Shown piece by piece: positions 23,901-38,900 of a stretch of 64,000 nucleotides of DNA. A model generated the notes under the pieces. It did no database searches, was not told the origin of the DNA, and saw nothing but the letters and a program-made list of their open reading frames with translations. A program made the translations under genes and the position numbers. This DNA is from Scolanthus callimorphus (lineage: Eukaryota; Cnidaria; Anthozoa; Actiniaria; Edwardsiidae). How positions within the stretch are numbered: the first letter of the stretch is position 1; every line of letters begins with the position of its first letter. The stretch covers positions 25,593,280 through 25,657,279 of the forward strand of contig CM066924.1 in the NCBI GenBank assembly GCA_033964015.1. The letters run 5' to 3'.

Positions 23901-26900
23901 ATATTATTTTGCTATCAATGTTTCTCACATAGTGATATTGTTGCTTGCTATGGTCAGTTTGCAGTGCTTGCTGCTCCAACAGACCTATATGGCTTGGGCA
24001 TAATGTTTTCCCATTTCAGATCACATAGCATTCATTTGAATAATCTTTCTTTGTTTTGGATGCTTTCATTATTTATATATCCTTCGGTGTGTAACAGATA
24101 AAGAAAGAGAGAATATCATGGGAATGCCATGAGGCAGATTGGTCTTGCAGAGAAAAACTGTGCGCTCAAAAAATGGTGATTTGGGTAAATGTCCTACTTG
24201 TTCTTGATGCAAGCCTTCAATTTTCTCCTCCACTTCAGCCAGCTGTGAAAGTGCTCTTGAGAGTGATGTGTGTTCTTCTGCATTACCTGATAGTACATTT
24301 CACAATAAGGAAAACAATCAGATGAAAACAGCTGTAAAATTCAAGCTGAAGAGTCAACTTTGGCTATAAAAAGTTCACTTACTTAGCATTGCTGCACTCT
24401 TGGCAAAACCTGCAGTACTTGTGCTTAGTTCTAGAGGAATAAAAATACATGTAGTGTCATATGGGAAACTAGGACTTCTGGTAATCGACTTATTTTACAA
24501 ATTTTAGAACCACAGAATTTTTTATAAATTAAAAACATTCAGCAACAAAAGCAAAAGGCAATTAGCATGCTGCATAATGTGAGCATTGTTTCTTTCACAA
24601 TACTGATACAACACTTTCAGAAATAGATGCCAAAGCTGCTTCGAACGTGTATTTTTGACCCACCTTTCCTGTGCAACACAAGTATTTCAACATTGTGATG
24701 TAGTTTCTTTAGTTGCTGGTCAAGAGTTTCAATTTGCTGTTGTTTCTCCTCAAACCACTGCAAAAAACATAAACATTACTTAAATATACCATTGTAACAT
24801 ACCATATGCCATTCTATGCCATTTGTCAAATTAGGCCTGCAATATGATATACAGGGACAAGAGAAAAATGCAGCAACTGGAAGCACTGGGCAGGGCATAC
24901 ATTACACAAACCCTAACACCAAAGATAATGTTGTTGTTGGGTTGATAATGATGAAGAAGATGATGTTGTTGATGATGATGAAGAAGATGATGTTGACTGC
25001 TTTGATGCTGAAACTGCTGTCAATCATGATGAAACTGACAGCAGGAAAGGTGATGATGACCGATGATTACATTGCTAATGATGTTAATGATACTGATGCT
25101 AATGATAAAGATCATGTGAGATGATTTTGCATTGTATATGTTCAGTACCTGATCTGACTCAGACATCTTGGTTGTCAAACTAAACATGGTGTCTCCCAAA
25201 GACTTGACAAAACGCTTCACTCCTCCCCCGCTGAGGGCAGCTGTGTCCTTAGCTCTTGGAAGCTGTGAATATGGAAACAAAAATACAAAATAAAATGATA
25301 GCATGCAATCACAATAGTTGAATTTTAGGTTATCTAGAGTTTGTAAAATTTATTGGTACAGTATCCATTTTGTTTGTTTGTTTGTTTTCTAGGATGCATG
25401 TACATGTACCTCTTCTGCTTCCAGAAACTGTCTGAAGTCAGGATCATTTCGCAGTTCTGGATGAGTAGCTACTCTGTTTAAGAACCTGAAAATAACAGCA
25501 GATACCAAGTTCAGATCAGGGACTGTGCAATAATTATCAGAGTCCAGAGTTGGCCTATTTGTGTCTGGCATCAGGAGTGGGGGGCAGGAGTGAATGTTTT
25601 GGTGCCAGAAGGGAGGTCAATCCCAATTTCTAGTTGAATTTTCCTGAGCTCACTCACTCAATCACTATCCTTTAACATCATTTAATCCTCTAGTGCACAG
25701 GTATGACATTGCATGGCTTCTTTCACAGCCCTCCTCCAGGCACCCTGGTCTGCCACCAAGACTGTGACTGGCCAGACACCTTTAAGGTATGAGTATACCT
25801 TTGCGCGAGAGATGTCATTTTTTCGCGAAAAAAATCACTGTCGCGTCATTATTTACACAACAAGGGCCATTTATATATCATTTTAAAGCTTATGGAACAA
25901 CCTTACTTACTAAGTGGTATATTTTTATGCAACGTTACTTTGATGGATTCTTTTCGTCGTTTTGTGCTTCACAGGAAAAGTACCAATTTTGGCTTTTGAA
26001 GAGATCCTGCCACTTCCAGTTAATGTTAAAAGCTCCAGATTTCCGCAAAATGTATTCCTTAGAGGGCGATCTGAAAAAAGGTGTGCGGGATTATTGATAT
26101 TTTACGTATTTGCGGAAATATCACGTAAAACAGGTTGAAATGCGATATTTTGGCAATGCTAACACAAAAATTAGTATAAAATTTGTTTTGAAAGGAAAAT
26201 CAAAAATCCCGCACACCTTTTTTTAGATCGCCTTCTAAAGAATAGATTTTGCTTAAATTTGGAGCTGAGTAATTTAATTGGAAGAAGCTGGAACCTTTTA
26301 AAGAAAGTCGGTACATTTTTCTTTGGGGCTAAAAAAAGATATGTTCATGTACAATATAATGAGAGCAAAATTGTTCATCAGATAGACCAACCTTTTAGCT
26401 TTAAAATGATATATGAACGACGGCTGTGGTGTAAATTGTGACGCGATGCGAATTTTTTTCCCGCGACACCCCTCAAAGGTATACTCATACCTTAAGTCTT
26501 CCTCCCAATAATTATTGTAAGTCCCTGGTGCCATTAACAGAGGGCTGAATAATGCATTGTTTATCCTCTAGTAAATCCAAGCAGATGGTAATACAGGCCC
26601 CTTCAATATAACCATTTGACTTGCTCTGCAAATTTGCCATTTTTCTTAGTTTAGTGGTTAAATTTTCAATGTTTCCTTTTTCAGTTCTAATCTTACCTCT
26701 CCAGCAATGCTTTCCTTTTGCTGATGAAATCAGCAGAGTTTGAGTCCTCTTTTGAGAACTTCACTTTACTCATACCTGTAAACACAATAGAATATTCAAT
26801 AATCTAAACAAACAATATTAAAAGCATATGTTCTCTATGCACTCTATCTTTGCTATAATCTCTATCACAAGTGACATGTAAGTGAAGTTAGCCAAAAATA

Positions 26901-29900
26901 TTAACCTATGGCAGGAGAAGTGACCAAAGCAACTAGAAATATATTTTCTGATAAGATTTCGCCCTCAAGAAACCAAGCCATGGACAAGTTAGTACTCTCA
27001 GAACCATCACATGTCATCAGGTCAAGATGACAGAAATAATTCAGATTCATTCATTTTTTGTATATTTCAAGGTTATTCCTCCATTTTGCTTGGCACACAC
27101 TGTTCTACACATCTAGAAATAATTCAGATTCATTTTTATTTTATTCCTCTACTGAATAATGTTTGCCATCTTGTTCTGATTACCCATGACGCAACTTTTC
27201 TATTCTTTGATACGCAACAAGAGCTTTTCTATTCTTTGATATGCAACAAGAGACCTTGTCACAAAACACATATTGTGTGGTTCCAGAAATTATCCATACC
27301 CCCCCTATGGAAGGGCATTGGAAATTCTGGAGGGGTGGGGGGTCAATTTACCTGATCATTTCCATACAAATACTGTATTTTTCCTCGGAAATTCCAGAGG
27401 GGTGGGGGGTCACTTTTCAACACCCTTCCATTGGGGGGGGGGGGGGGGGGGTATGGTTATCTTCTGGAACCACACATTTTAAGTGTGACATAACATTACC
27501 AACAACAGACTTCTCAGGAGCTGGCGGGACAATCTTGCCAAGATGAAGGTACTTCCCAGACAGGCGATCATGGAGACCCAGGAAATCACTGAACCTTCTT
27601 TTGACTGTCGTCTCAGGGCTGTTAAATGTTGGCATACTAGTCTATAAAGATAAACGCATGTTTCAGTTCATTATTCACCAGTTACTTATGCCAGCTAAAT
27701 AGACTGAGTCCTTAACGTTGAGGAGTTAGTTTACCAATCAACTTTTCAATCAACATAATTATACCTTTTTGGTCTTCTTCTAGTTCCAATGGAATTAAGA
27801 ATTTGTTGTATGCAAGGAGAAAAGAATAGCTTTTGGAATGAAAACTAGACCAGCAAATTCCACTTACATAAAGCCCCCTCCTGCAGTCAAACATTGAAGT
27901 CAGTAGTGTGACTTAAAGACAATATAGGGCTGTCCTGTGGCTCTGCTCCATGACCCCAAAAACAAAACAAAATCAAGATGGAACAGGCAAGATAAGCTTG
28001 CACATCCATAAAAATGTCATGTTGCTTTCTGATTGTGCAGCTGCAAAATTCCTGCACCCCTGTTTACGATCCCTGTTTCAGCTAACTGCACTGGAAAATT
28101 TCAGTTTTCCCTGCCTACTATGGAATACCAGTGTGAGTGAATTCCACACTTTCATGTACTAAAAGTACATTAAACTGTGTACTGCAACAAACTAGTGCAC
28201 CCCTGTATTATGTTAACCCATACTTTTAACCTAAGTTACTCTAAGACCAGCCAACCTGGATTTACAAGGTCCTGAAGCAAGGGTTGAAGATTTGGGGGGA
28301 CTGTCTATTTGCTAATGTCAATCTAACACAAGATGTATTACCTTTGTGATTACCCTGTAGACCATATAAGCATTCATTCCATCACCAACTTTCTCAGGAT
28401 CAGTCACTTTGATGTCCATGTCAAATTCATCTGTCTCTTCTTCTTCAAGTTCATCCTTCTCCTAACAACAAATGTAATAAATCTCTCAAAAACAGAACCA
28501 GCAACTCCTTGTTCCACTAATTATGCAATGTAGCTGTAAAATAAGGGATTGTAAAATCAAGAACCCAATAGGCTTATTCTGGCTCTTCATATGTTTCAGC
28601 AAGTCTATAAAGTAATAAGGTCTGAATATCAATAAAGGTTGGCATATTAAACATAGCTAGAAAATTTGAACTCAATATCTTGTGTTGTAAGCATGTGATG
28701 CAAAGTTCAATTTACAGAAAATGTATGAACTAATGAGTACTTTCACCTCCAGTTATTCAAGTCAAATTTTAAAATGTTTTCACTTAGCCTTGAAAGAAGT
28801 CAAAGTTGAAATACTATCCTGCGAATGGGAATACACTAGTTCTGATGGATTTTTATTACAGGTTAAGGGCTTTCCAAAAATGCCTCAGTTACTGGGGGGC
28901 AAAAAGCTTGTTAACCCATACATTTTCTGTAAATCAAACTTGCTGCTGCACACTTATACAAGATGTATACAGCTGAGATTTTCTACTTATATTCTATTTG
29001 TCACCCTTTATTGATATTCAAAACTGATCCTTTTGCAGCAGCCTTGAAATGCCTGATTCTGGTTGATGCTTATGCAAACAGGGGCATAGCCAGGGGCAAA
29101 TGAGTCAAAACATGAACAATGGAACTTGCCTACTTGTGGGGGTATCTGGTCCTTTTCCAGGGACAGAATGTGCAAACTAGGCAAACATCCACACACTCAC
29201 TAGGGTATGGTGGAAGGGGGGGGGGGGGGGGGGGGGGGCACTTCACCTCTCCATACACTGTATTTTCACTGGGGGTAGGAGGGTCCTTAGGTAAATTGCC
29301 TCTGAGTGGGGGTAAGGGTCATTTCTGGAATTACACACAATAATGATTTGATGTTCATTTGTTTTAGGAAAAATACTTCCCTAAATAAATTCCAGTATGA
29401 CTGCTGAGTGAAAACGTAGTCAAGACAATGTGTTTTTGACTTGCTATGAAGAGTTAAAAGTTCAGAAACAATAAGTTACATAACACGCCCATTTTTATCA
29501 TGTGTATGCACTTCCCCCACCCCTAGTTTAGCTTTTTTGTTTTCCTTATCAAAGAAATCAGTTTCAAGCACTGGAAAAAATTCCAAAATTCCACATGTGA
29601 TCTCATAAGGGTTTTCTGTGGTTTTTAAGAAAACCATACTGAAATGTAAACCCATAGCAGGTTTTATGTGTTTTTTTCGTGGTTTACCTGGACAAACCAC
29701 AGTAAAACATAGGGGTTTTTTTAATGTCCTTTCTGTTCGCATGGTTTGTTGGAATTCCTAATTTGTTTAATATGAAATCCAAAAATGGTATAAAATATTT
29801 TCTATTCTACGAAATACCAAACTTGTTATTGTCTTTTTCTTCCAAAGGATTCCATATAACCATACCAGATTGTCAATAGTACACATACTTGGGAAATGTG

Positions 29901-32900
29901 AAAGCCACACGAAAAACATTCTAAAACCACAAGACTAGAAAGCAAACATGTTATTGTCGTTTTCTTAGAAAGGATTCCATAATAACCATACTAGATTGTC
30001 AATAGTACACATACTTGGGAAATGCGAAAAACAAACGAGAAATTTGTAAAACCATAAGACTAGAAACCAAATATGGTATTGTCGGTTTCTTAGAAATGAT
30101 TCCATAATAACCATACTAGATTGTCAATAGTACACATACTTGGGAAATGCGAAAAACACACGAGAAATTTCTAAAACCATAAGACTAGAAACCAAACATG
30201 TTATTGTCGGTTTCTTAGAAAGGATTCCATAATAACCATACTAGATTGTCAATAGTACACATACTTAGGAAATGCAAAAAACACACGAGAAATTTCTAAA
30301 ACCATAAGACTAGAAACCAAACATGTTATTGTCGGTTTCTTAGAAATGATTCCATAATAACCATACTAGATTGTCAATAGTACACATACTTGGGAAATGC
30401 GAAAAACACACGAGAAATTTCTAAAACCATAAGACTAGAAACCAAACATGTTATTGTCGGTTTCTTAGAAAGGATTCCATAATAACCATACTAGATTGTC
30501 AATAGTACACATACTTGAGAAATGCGAAAAACACACGAGAAATTTCGAAAACCATAAGACTAGAAACCAAACATGTTATTGTCGTTTTCTTATTAAGGAT
30601 TCCATAATAACCATACTAGATTGTCAATAGTACACATACTTAGGAAATGCGAAAAACACACGAGAAATTTCTAAAACCATAAGACTAGAAACCAAACATG
30701 TTGTTGTCGGTTTCTTAGAAAGGATTCCATAATAACCATACTAGATTGTCAATAGTACACATACTTGGGAAATGCGAAAAACCACGAGAAATTTCTAGAA
30801 CCATAAGACTAGAAACCAAATATGTTATTGTCGGTTTCTTGTTAAGGATTCCATAATAACCATACTAGATTGTCAATAGTACACATACTTAGGAAATGCG
30901 AAAAACACACGAGAAATTTCTAAAACCATAAGACTAGAAACCAAACATGTTATTGTCGGTTTCTTAGAAAGGATTCCATAATAACCATACTAGATTGTCA
31001 ATAGTACACATACTTGGGAAATGCGAAAAACACACGAGAAATTTCGAAAACCATAAGACTAGAAACCAAACATGTTATTGTCGTTTTCTTATTAAGGATT
31101 CCATAATAAACATGCTAGATTGTCAGTAGTACACATACTGGGAAATGCGAAAAACTCACTAAAAACTTTCTTAAACCATAAGACTAGAAACCAAACATGT
31201 TATTGTCCTTTTTCTAGAAATGATTCCATAATAACCATACTAGATTGTCATAGTACACATACTTGGGAAATGCGAGAGCCACACGAGAAACTTTCTAAAA
31301 GCAAGAAATAAATGTGATTATAAGCGTTTGAACGTGATCAGCGTTTGCTGGTACAGCGAGATAAGTGTAATATACAGCTATTTCAAAAAACCTTGTCGGA
31401 AGCCGTACGCGCCCAGACCGCAAAGTTGTCTGGGTAGGAGGTCTTCAGTCGCCTCACTTCTTGAGTACGACGCTAATAAACTACTCGAGACATTTCTAGC
31501 TTGAAACAAAGGTCTCTTTCGTAGAATTCTTGCACTCAGACCAGCGAGGTTTCATCAAAATAGGATATTTAGTTTCTACCCGGTCTGGGCGCGTAGGCTT
31601 GAGCGCTCACAAGACCGACAACATTTATTGAAATAGCTGTTGTGTAAATCTTTCGGGAGCCTTACACTACTACTTTTGTTATACCGAACTGCATTTCATA
31701 TTCTTGTGGTGGATATCAAACTTGGAGTACAGTAGGGGGTATCCTTTAGCAATAGTTTAACATATTTCGATCGTTATTTGCGTGAATACTTTGAATAATA
31801 TCCCAGCTAAAGTGGATCCCGTTTTTCCTCTTTAAACATCTCTTTTGCACGAAATTTCAAAGTTGGTGTTCAATTTAATTGCTTCAGATTAGAGAGTCTT
31901 AGCCAATTCGGCGGAACCAAAATAAACAAATGAATAAATTATTAGCAGATCAATAAAAAAATCTCAATTTTGGCTCCACCGAATTGGCTAAGACTTTCTA
32001 AATATCAGAGGCAAATAAACAGTCAACAGCAAATAACAACAGTCTTGTTATTTCGTGCAAAAGTGATAGCAAAATTTTGTTTTAGAGATGTTTAAAGAGG
32101 AAAAGGGGGTCCACTGTAGCCGGAATATTATTAAAAGTATTAAAAGTTGGCTTAATGCAAATAAAGATCGCAATATGTAAAAACTATTGCCAAATGACAC
32201 ATCCTACTGTCCTCCAAGTTGTATATCCGTTACACGAACATTATAAAAGTTATGACCAAATTCATATTTACAGAAAAATGCGCTTGGACTTTTCATGGAG
32301 TCATCTTAAGTAACGCACATCCGGACATCGTTGTTATCCACTCAGAACTCGTCTCTCCAAATATTTTGATGCCACGTGCCTCGTACTATACTCAGTATAC
32401 TACTGAATTGAATAACGTTAAGACGGTTGTTTTCTCTGACCCAAGCTTGTCTTGACTCTGGGACTGGACGACATTTCTTATAGAAGTAACCATGTATGTT
32501 CTTTTGGCGTAAGTGTACTTTCTGTACTGAAGCTCTCCATGGCTCCTCATCATCTCCTTGAATTTGCAACATATCACCTGGTTGCGGGCAGCCTGGGACA
32601 AGTACTCCCCCTGGTAATGGAACAGTACGTCTGTTTGGGTCGATCACCGCGAATCGATTCTGTTCAGGCAGCATCATTATTTTCCTGTTGATGCAACTGA
32701 TAGGAAAAGCTTTGCCTGTTTGGCAAGGCTGCACATAGATGCCATCACTAAACTTGTGATGTATAGGTTCTCCTATGTCATCTAAGACGACTTTATAAAC
32801 ATCACCAATTGCAAATGCAACTTTAACGTCATTAATCTGTACAGCTAAAAAGTTTAAAATCTTTAAAACAATGTCATTGTTGTTGATGTCTGCAACAACA

Positions 32901-35900
32901 CCGTCTCCGCATCTGTATACAGATATCGTAGGTTGACTTGGCTTCAAAACAGCTCTGTACCCTTCAGCAAATTGAGAAATATCACTAATGTCAGTGTTTA
33001 AGTGGCATGCTACGCTTTGGATTTCCTCGTCGGAAAGTGGATAGGGCTTTCCACTACCAATAAGGATACCCTTATCTGCTGTTTGGCGATCCTTTCCTTT
33101 GCAATATCTAGCCAAATCTTGAGCAGCTGCGAGAGAGGTAGCAGTAAGCTGAAAGAAAGTAATGGGAGTATTAAAGTTAACTTTCGTTCCTTTCAAAACT
33201 CAATCTACCACTGAGGTCATTCATATGTACCTCTTCCATGTTGCTTTTTCCTCTGTGTTTAGTCTTAATGGTCAGTGGAGACCAAAACTTCACAAATTCC
33301 CTTTGCGCTTCCTTTCGTGCAAACGTCTTCTCTACAAATTTGCGGTTACTCGATTGTTGGACATATCTGGAGACAGCTCGCTCAAACGTGACACACCAGT
33401 AGTTGTCTGGAGCTGAGAACTTAATGATGTCCTCACATAAATGGTAGGCAAGTGAGTGGAGATTAATTACACATGCCTGGATTCCATACATCTCCTCTAG
33501 CAGTATGGCATATCTATGCGTCAGCTTCTCAAAGTTTTCAATCATATTCACAGTCCACCCGTTGCGACCAGCATGGAAGACATATTCGACCATTCTGGGT
33601 ACTGGAGCCCAAGTCCGATACTTCTCATCTGGAATAACCCCGCCAAGAATGTATTCAGACGCTGGATAAGCAAATCTTTGGAACTCTTCAGCTGGATATG
33701 AAAAACAAAATAAAAATAAGTACAAAGTCAGGTAAGGAACAGTATTTTTGTGTCAAATAAAAAAAAAATCGATACGTGCAACTATATTCAACAACATCGT
33801 TGATCTGTAGTTACAGCAGTATAACATACTGGCACTGCACCTTTCCAATATCCAATTGATGATAGGTCTTTAAGGCGGTTTGCTTGATAATCTACAGTGC
33901 ATGCCGAAAAGATATATGTCAGGGACAATAACAACAAAAGGATGCGCAAAACAGATGCATTGTAAATCATTTTAGATTATGCTAACCTGCGGTCCATGGC
34001 ATTTGCCGGAGTCGTTTTCTCAGTTCCTGTATGTCAGTATCATCTGCAGAAAGGAAGCGCTCAAGATGATTTTTGACAATGTTCAGGGGCAGTAGATGGG
34101 ATGCATCATACACTAAATCTTCTAATATGTTAAACCCATATAACGAGTTTAAGCGATGGAGCAGCGATATACCCAGAAAACCACAGTCTCTAGATAACGT
34201 ATCAAATACTGTGATCCGTTCTTCTTGTTCTACAGCACGCATCGATGGCAGTTCGTCTGACAGAGTTCTTTTCTTGTATGGATAACGATGGTGCTTCCTG
34301 TGCTCGTCATAATAGTAGTGCTTAGATTCTGCAACCCAAGTACCTGTTGAAATAAAATCAATTTGGGGAGTAATCTTTCCTAAAGAACATATTCTAAACG
34401 GAGTCACGTGGTATGACTTCATCAATGACGACCTACTTTCTATTGAATTTTTAAATAAATACAAGGTGACAGGTCCTTTTGTGGTACATATAGGTATACA
34501 CCTGTTTGGAAAAACATTGCACTGAAAAAAATGCATCTGACTTTTGTCTCAAATCTGACAATCAAGACAATGAAGAACAAAAGATGACTGTATGTATAAA
34601 TATTTTTGAGCAATGTGTTTTTAAACGAGTGACGTGTCTATGCCCTTTATTATAAAAATGTATCAAAAATACCTGTTACATGACATCTCCTGCAACCTTT
34701 CTTTCCACCAGCTCCTTTACTCTTTGCCACCTCACACTGGGCAGGGTGATCACCGGTCCATAGCAATAACAGGTGTCTTATCTTCATATTGCCTGGGGGG
34801 AATGCTGCAGTGCCTGCATGGTTGATGTCATATCCTAATAATAAATATGAAATGTAAGAGGCACCATGTAATGTGATAGGTTTAAGAATATGCTCCAAAA
34901 GTAAATCTTACATCCTAAATTACATGTAGGACATTTGGCATCTGTAGAAAAACAGATGCAAATATCCCAAGGCCAAATGACAGTGTTCAACTTTTCCCTA
35001 TAACTATCACATAAAGCCTGTTTACAATTTGACTAGCTTCTGATTTTACTAGTCAGAGAAGGTTGTATACAGCGATTTACGAGTTCTGGTTTACAGTATT
35101 GCTAACAAATACTGGTAAAGCAATACAATTAATACAAAATTTGATACAGTTTCCCCTTTTAATAGGCATGCAACAGCCTAGTATCTAAGTACCATCTAGT
35201 ATCTTACCATCTATAAATCCTTCTTCCAAGTCTTGCACCAATGGAAAAAGGAATGGATCTAAGCTATTTGGTCTTTTATCTGGCAGCTGATATGATGGTA
35301 CAAATCCAACTGTATATATTTCATCTGTATGTAGCCTGTCATCCTTACTCATTGTAGCAATGCTTACTTCAATACCACCTGTAACACATAAATACTGGTA
35401 AAGTTTATAAAATAACACTGGTGGCTGATTGATCAAGAGTGTCAACAAACATAAGCATTTCAGAAAGCCAAAAATACTCCCAAACCCACCGGGGGGGGGG
35501 ACTCCTATATTTTTTGGTCTGGGATGATCGTCAGAAATTTTCAGTTTCACCCCTAAAACTTTTATCTTTTAGTAAAAGATACCAAACATGGCGGGCCATG
35601 ACGTGGCTCAAAAAATTTATTACCCTAAAAGATGAGGTCTTATGTGCCAAGTAGGCGCCTAAAAGAGACCATTAAACCACCATGATTTTACACCCTAGAA
35701 GATACGAAGATCATCCCCGACCAAAAAATATGGAAGCCACCCCCCTCCCCCGGGCCCAAAACACAATTTAAAAAAAAGAAAAAAGCATCCTCACCTTCTT
35801 AAATTTACAAAATTTTCATATCCTACAAACTCTTGCATTTGATTTCTAACTGTCAAACTGCATTCTGAATTCCATCAATCATACACCCAAACATCTCTTG

Positions 35901-38900
35901 TGATTGCTAGAAATGGTTCTGGGAATTTCCCAATCTCAATTCCATCTGATTAGATCAAATTATGTTTACATTGTCTGAAGGACAGGCCTTGAGAGCTGAA
36001 GGAACAATCACAAGTAATGTTTCATTGTTTGATTGACGGAATCCAGAGCACAGTTTGACATTTGGAAATCAAATGGGATAATTCATAGAATTATGAAAAT
36101 GGCAGTAGCATACAACAGACAGCAAAAAAACATTCCATTTGTAGTGGAGAGCTATCCAATAATGAACTGTGAGCAAGTTGTTTTCAGTTGGCTGCTAATT
36201 TTGCTAACTATTTTTGGAGGCGTATTCGCGTACATAGTAGAATAATGTACATGAAGACTGGACCCCCTAATATTTAAACAGTGTAGCCTCCTCCGCAGGC
36301 GTCTCGTTGTGTTTTGAAACACCTATTTCGCGATTAGTTGGACTTCCGCTCCCCCCAGTTTTCTCTTTTGCTTCCGGTTTGAACTCGTTCTCAGGTTCCG
36401 CTCTGCCAAAAAAGCCAACGAAGCGATGCAATATGCTAGAAACACAGAAATTACATGGAGATGCCTGCGGAGGAGGCTATGAACAGCGTACAGTACCTGT
36501 AGATCTTACTCCTGACGAAAAAGGCTGAAATCCGTCCCAATGACCTATGAAAAACAAAGATACTTGTAGCACCAGATTGAAAAAAGGTCAAATAAACAAT
36601 TATGAAAACTCCACTAGTATTGGGATGGCTAGTAGACTACCCCTAAGGTTGGGCCCTCCTTAAACATAGACAATTCAAATTTCCTAAAAAGTTCAAGATC
36701 AGGGGGTGCAATAATTTTCAAAAGAATGGCTGAAAGGCACTTGTAATTTGACTATGAGAACATCCTATCAAGTGGGTATAGGGTGGATGCAGCTAATTAT
36801 CACATACACTCTCACATAAAGTAAAGTAAAATAAGAGCACAAATAATTCATCCAAAAAAGAATACATTGTAACAAATAATTATTATACTCAGGCATCAGG
36901 GGCCCATAATCATAGCACTTACCAATATATGCTATATTCCGTGGGTCCCCGCTGGCATACTTGGGGGTGCACATAAATGTTCCATAGCACTCATCACAAT
37001 TTATCAACTTTTGGTCACCCTGGTCTGGTGCATTTTCAACAGCTGATCCATGAATAACATTTGTACAGCCATCCACCTTGCACCTCACAGGCAGGCACCA
37101 CGTTGCTTGTGGATCCCAAAACCAGGACAACTCTGAAAACCTGTCACCATCCCATACTTCTTTTTTTAACTGAGGCGTGTTAGCTTGTCCAAGCCAGTGT
37201 TCTTTTTCATTCCAGTGCCCCAGCATTTTTTCACACATGTTTTTATTTGAGGTCCATCTTTGAACTTTATCTCTAAGTCCAAGGTAGTAATATTTCACCT
37301 TTCCCGGAGACCCACAGTGTCTGCATTTGTCATTCATGTTTTCCATTATGTCCCAAAAATTTCTGTGATTTTCATTAAGGCAAATGAAATATTCTTTGGG
37401 TTCTTTAAAACCTAGCTCTCTCAACAAGGATTCTGATTCTCTCCAGTTTGCTGGCCATCTAGATTTTATAGTTTGGTCATCAGGATCTAGATTAGCACCT
37501 CTGCAGTACATGTGTCTTGACAATTCCAAAATGTCTTCAAAAGAATTCATAGAGCCACCTGTTTCATTAATAATGTCAAGGGACTTCAAAATACCAAAAA
37601 TTATTGATTCTTTGAAATGAATTTCTTGGATATCATCAAGTGGTGCTTCAGTGTAGTCGTCCTCGGCCCCATCCTGAGAAGTAGTTTCAAAGTTATCTGA
37701 TTCTGAATCATCAGAGAAGGACTTTTGAGTTTCATCACTGTGGAGGCTATGGCCAATTTCCATGTCGTCCTCATTGGGGGTCCCAATAGCATTGGTGAAT
37801 GCATTGGCATCTACAATAAAAATATATTATCCGTTATTGGGTTGGGCATAATGGGTTGGACAGGGGGTACATTTTTGTGCATTTTTGCGGCCTTTGTCTG
37901 TATTTTTCTGGGTATATCTAAACTTGTCGGACCATAATGTCCCGAAAATTTAGGGTAGGGATGTGCTGCTGGCTCTCTGAGAACCTGGCCCTGTATTCCC
38001 CCCCTTCCCCTCGGGCCCAGATCACAGGTGACCCAAAATAAAATCCATGAACTTATCTGGCGCACTAAGGACAATCACATCTACATGCCAGGTAAGTTTC
38101 ATGGATTTTTATTCATAATCTCTTACAAATTTCGAGTCGGAAATATTACCCTATTAAACTGTGTGTACATTCCTACACAAAACTCTGCATTTCGAGGTAT
38201 TTTGACCCGAGCTTAGGTTACATTTTGCCGAGACCTGAATCCAAATTCCTGCATCCTATTCCGGACCTAGAACCATAGTTAGTAAAGGAGACTAGACTAT
38301 GCTAAAAAATTTCATATGACAAACCTTGGTTGGGCTCAAGATCCAAAGCTGTGGCTTCATTTTCTTCGGTAGATCTCTGCTGCGTAAGCCTGATCGCATC
38401 TAGTTCAAGATGGCGCTGCTGTGTTCTAAAATTCACTGCATTTCCTCGGCAATCTCTACAAGGGCAATGAACATGAACTGCCGCTTTCGCATCACATTTG
38501 CAAAGTGCATTTGGTACAATATTTATGTCCATTCTGACGTTCCCTTTCGCGCAATAAAGCCTTATACATTTTTTAAAGAACTCGCGAAAGATCTCGAGAA
38601 TCTTTGTGCCGGAAGGCTCGTTTTTTGGTCAGCGGTCAAAAGTTTAGCAGAGGGCGGGAAAATTTGTCCAATCAAAACGTAGCGCGCGATTCCTGGGCCA
38701 ATAGGATTGTAGCAGGAAACTTCAAAATCAAAGGGCTCGTTTATACCGCGTCCTCTTTCCTTGGCGAATCTCTTGAGAGTGAGGTGGACTAGAAGTTGTT
38801 GGAGCCTAAACCCGATAAAAACTAGGGAAAATGTCATCTCAAAAGGCTAAAAAGACGGGTAAATCATTTCGCCAGTCGATACCGCAAGAAAAATCAGATA

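Noticed and set aside
27011..27546. Frames of about 100 residues around 27011-27546
   Set aside because: They run through G-run MITE sequence and across a confirmed SNX exon on the other strand.
29800..31310. CRISPR-like regular repeats
   Set aside because: The 125-bp units are contiguous tandem copies without unique spacers, in a eukaryotic transposon end.
32342..38532. A domesticated host gene unrelated to transposition
   Set aside because: It lies between matched terminal inverted repeats with a target duplication and is flanked by subterminal arrays, so transposase is the simpler reading.
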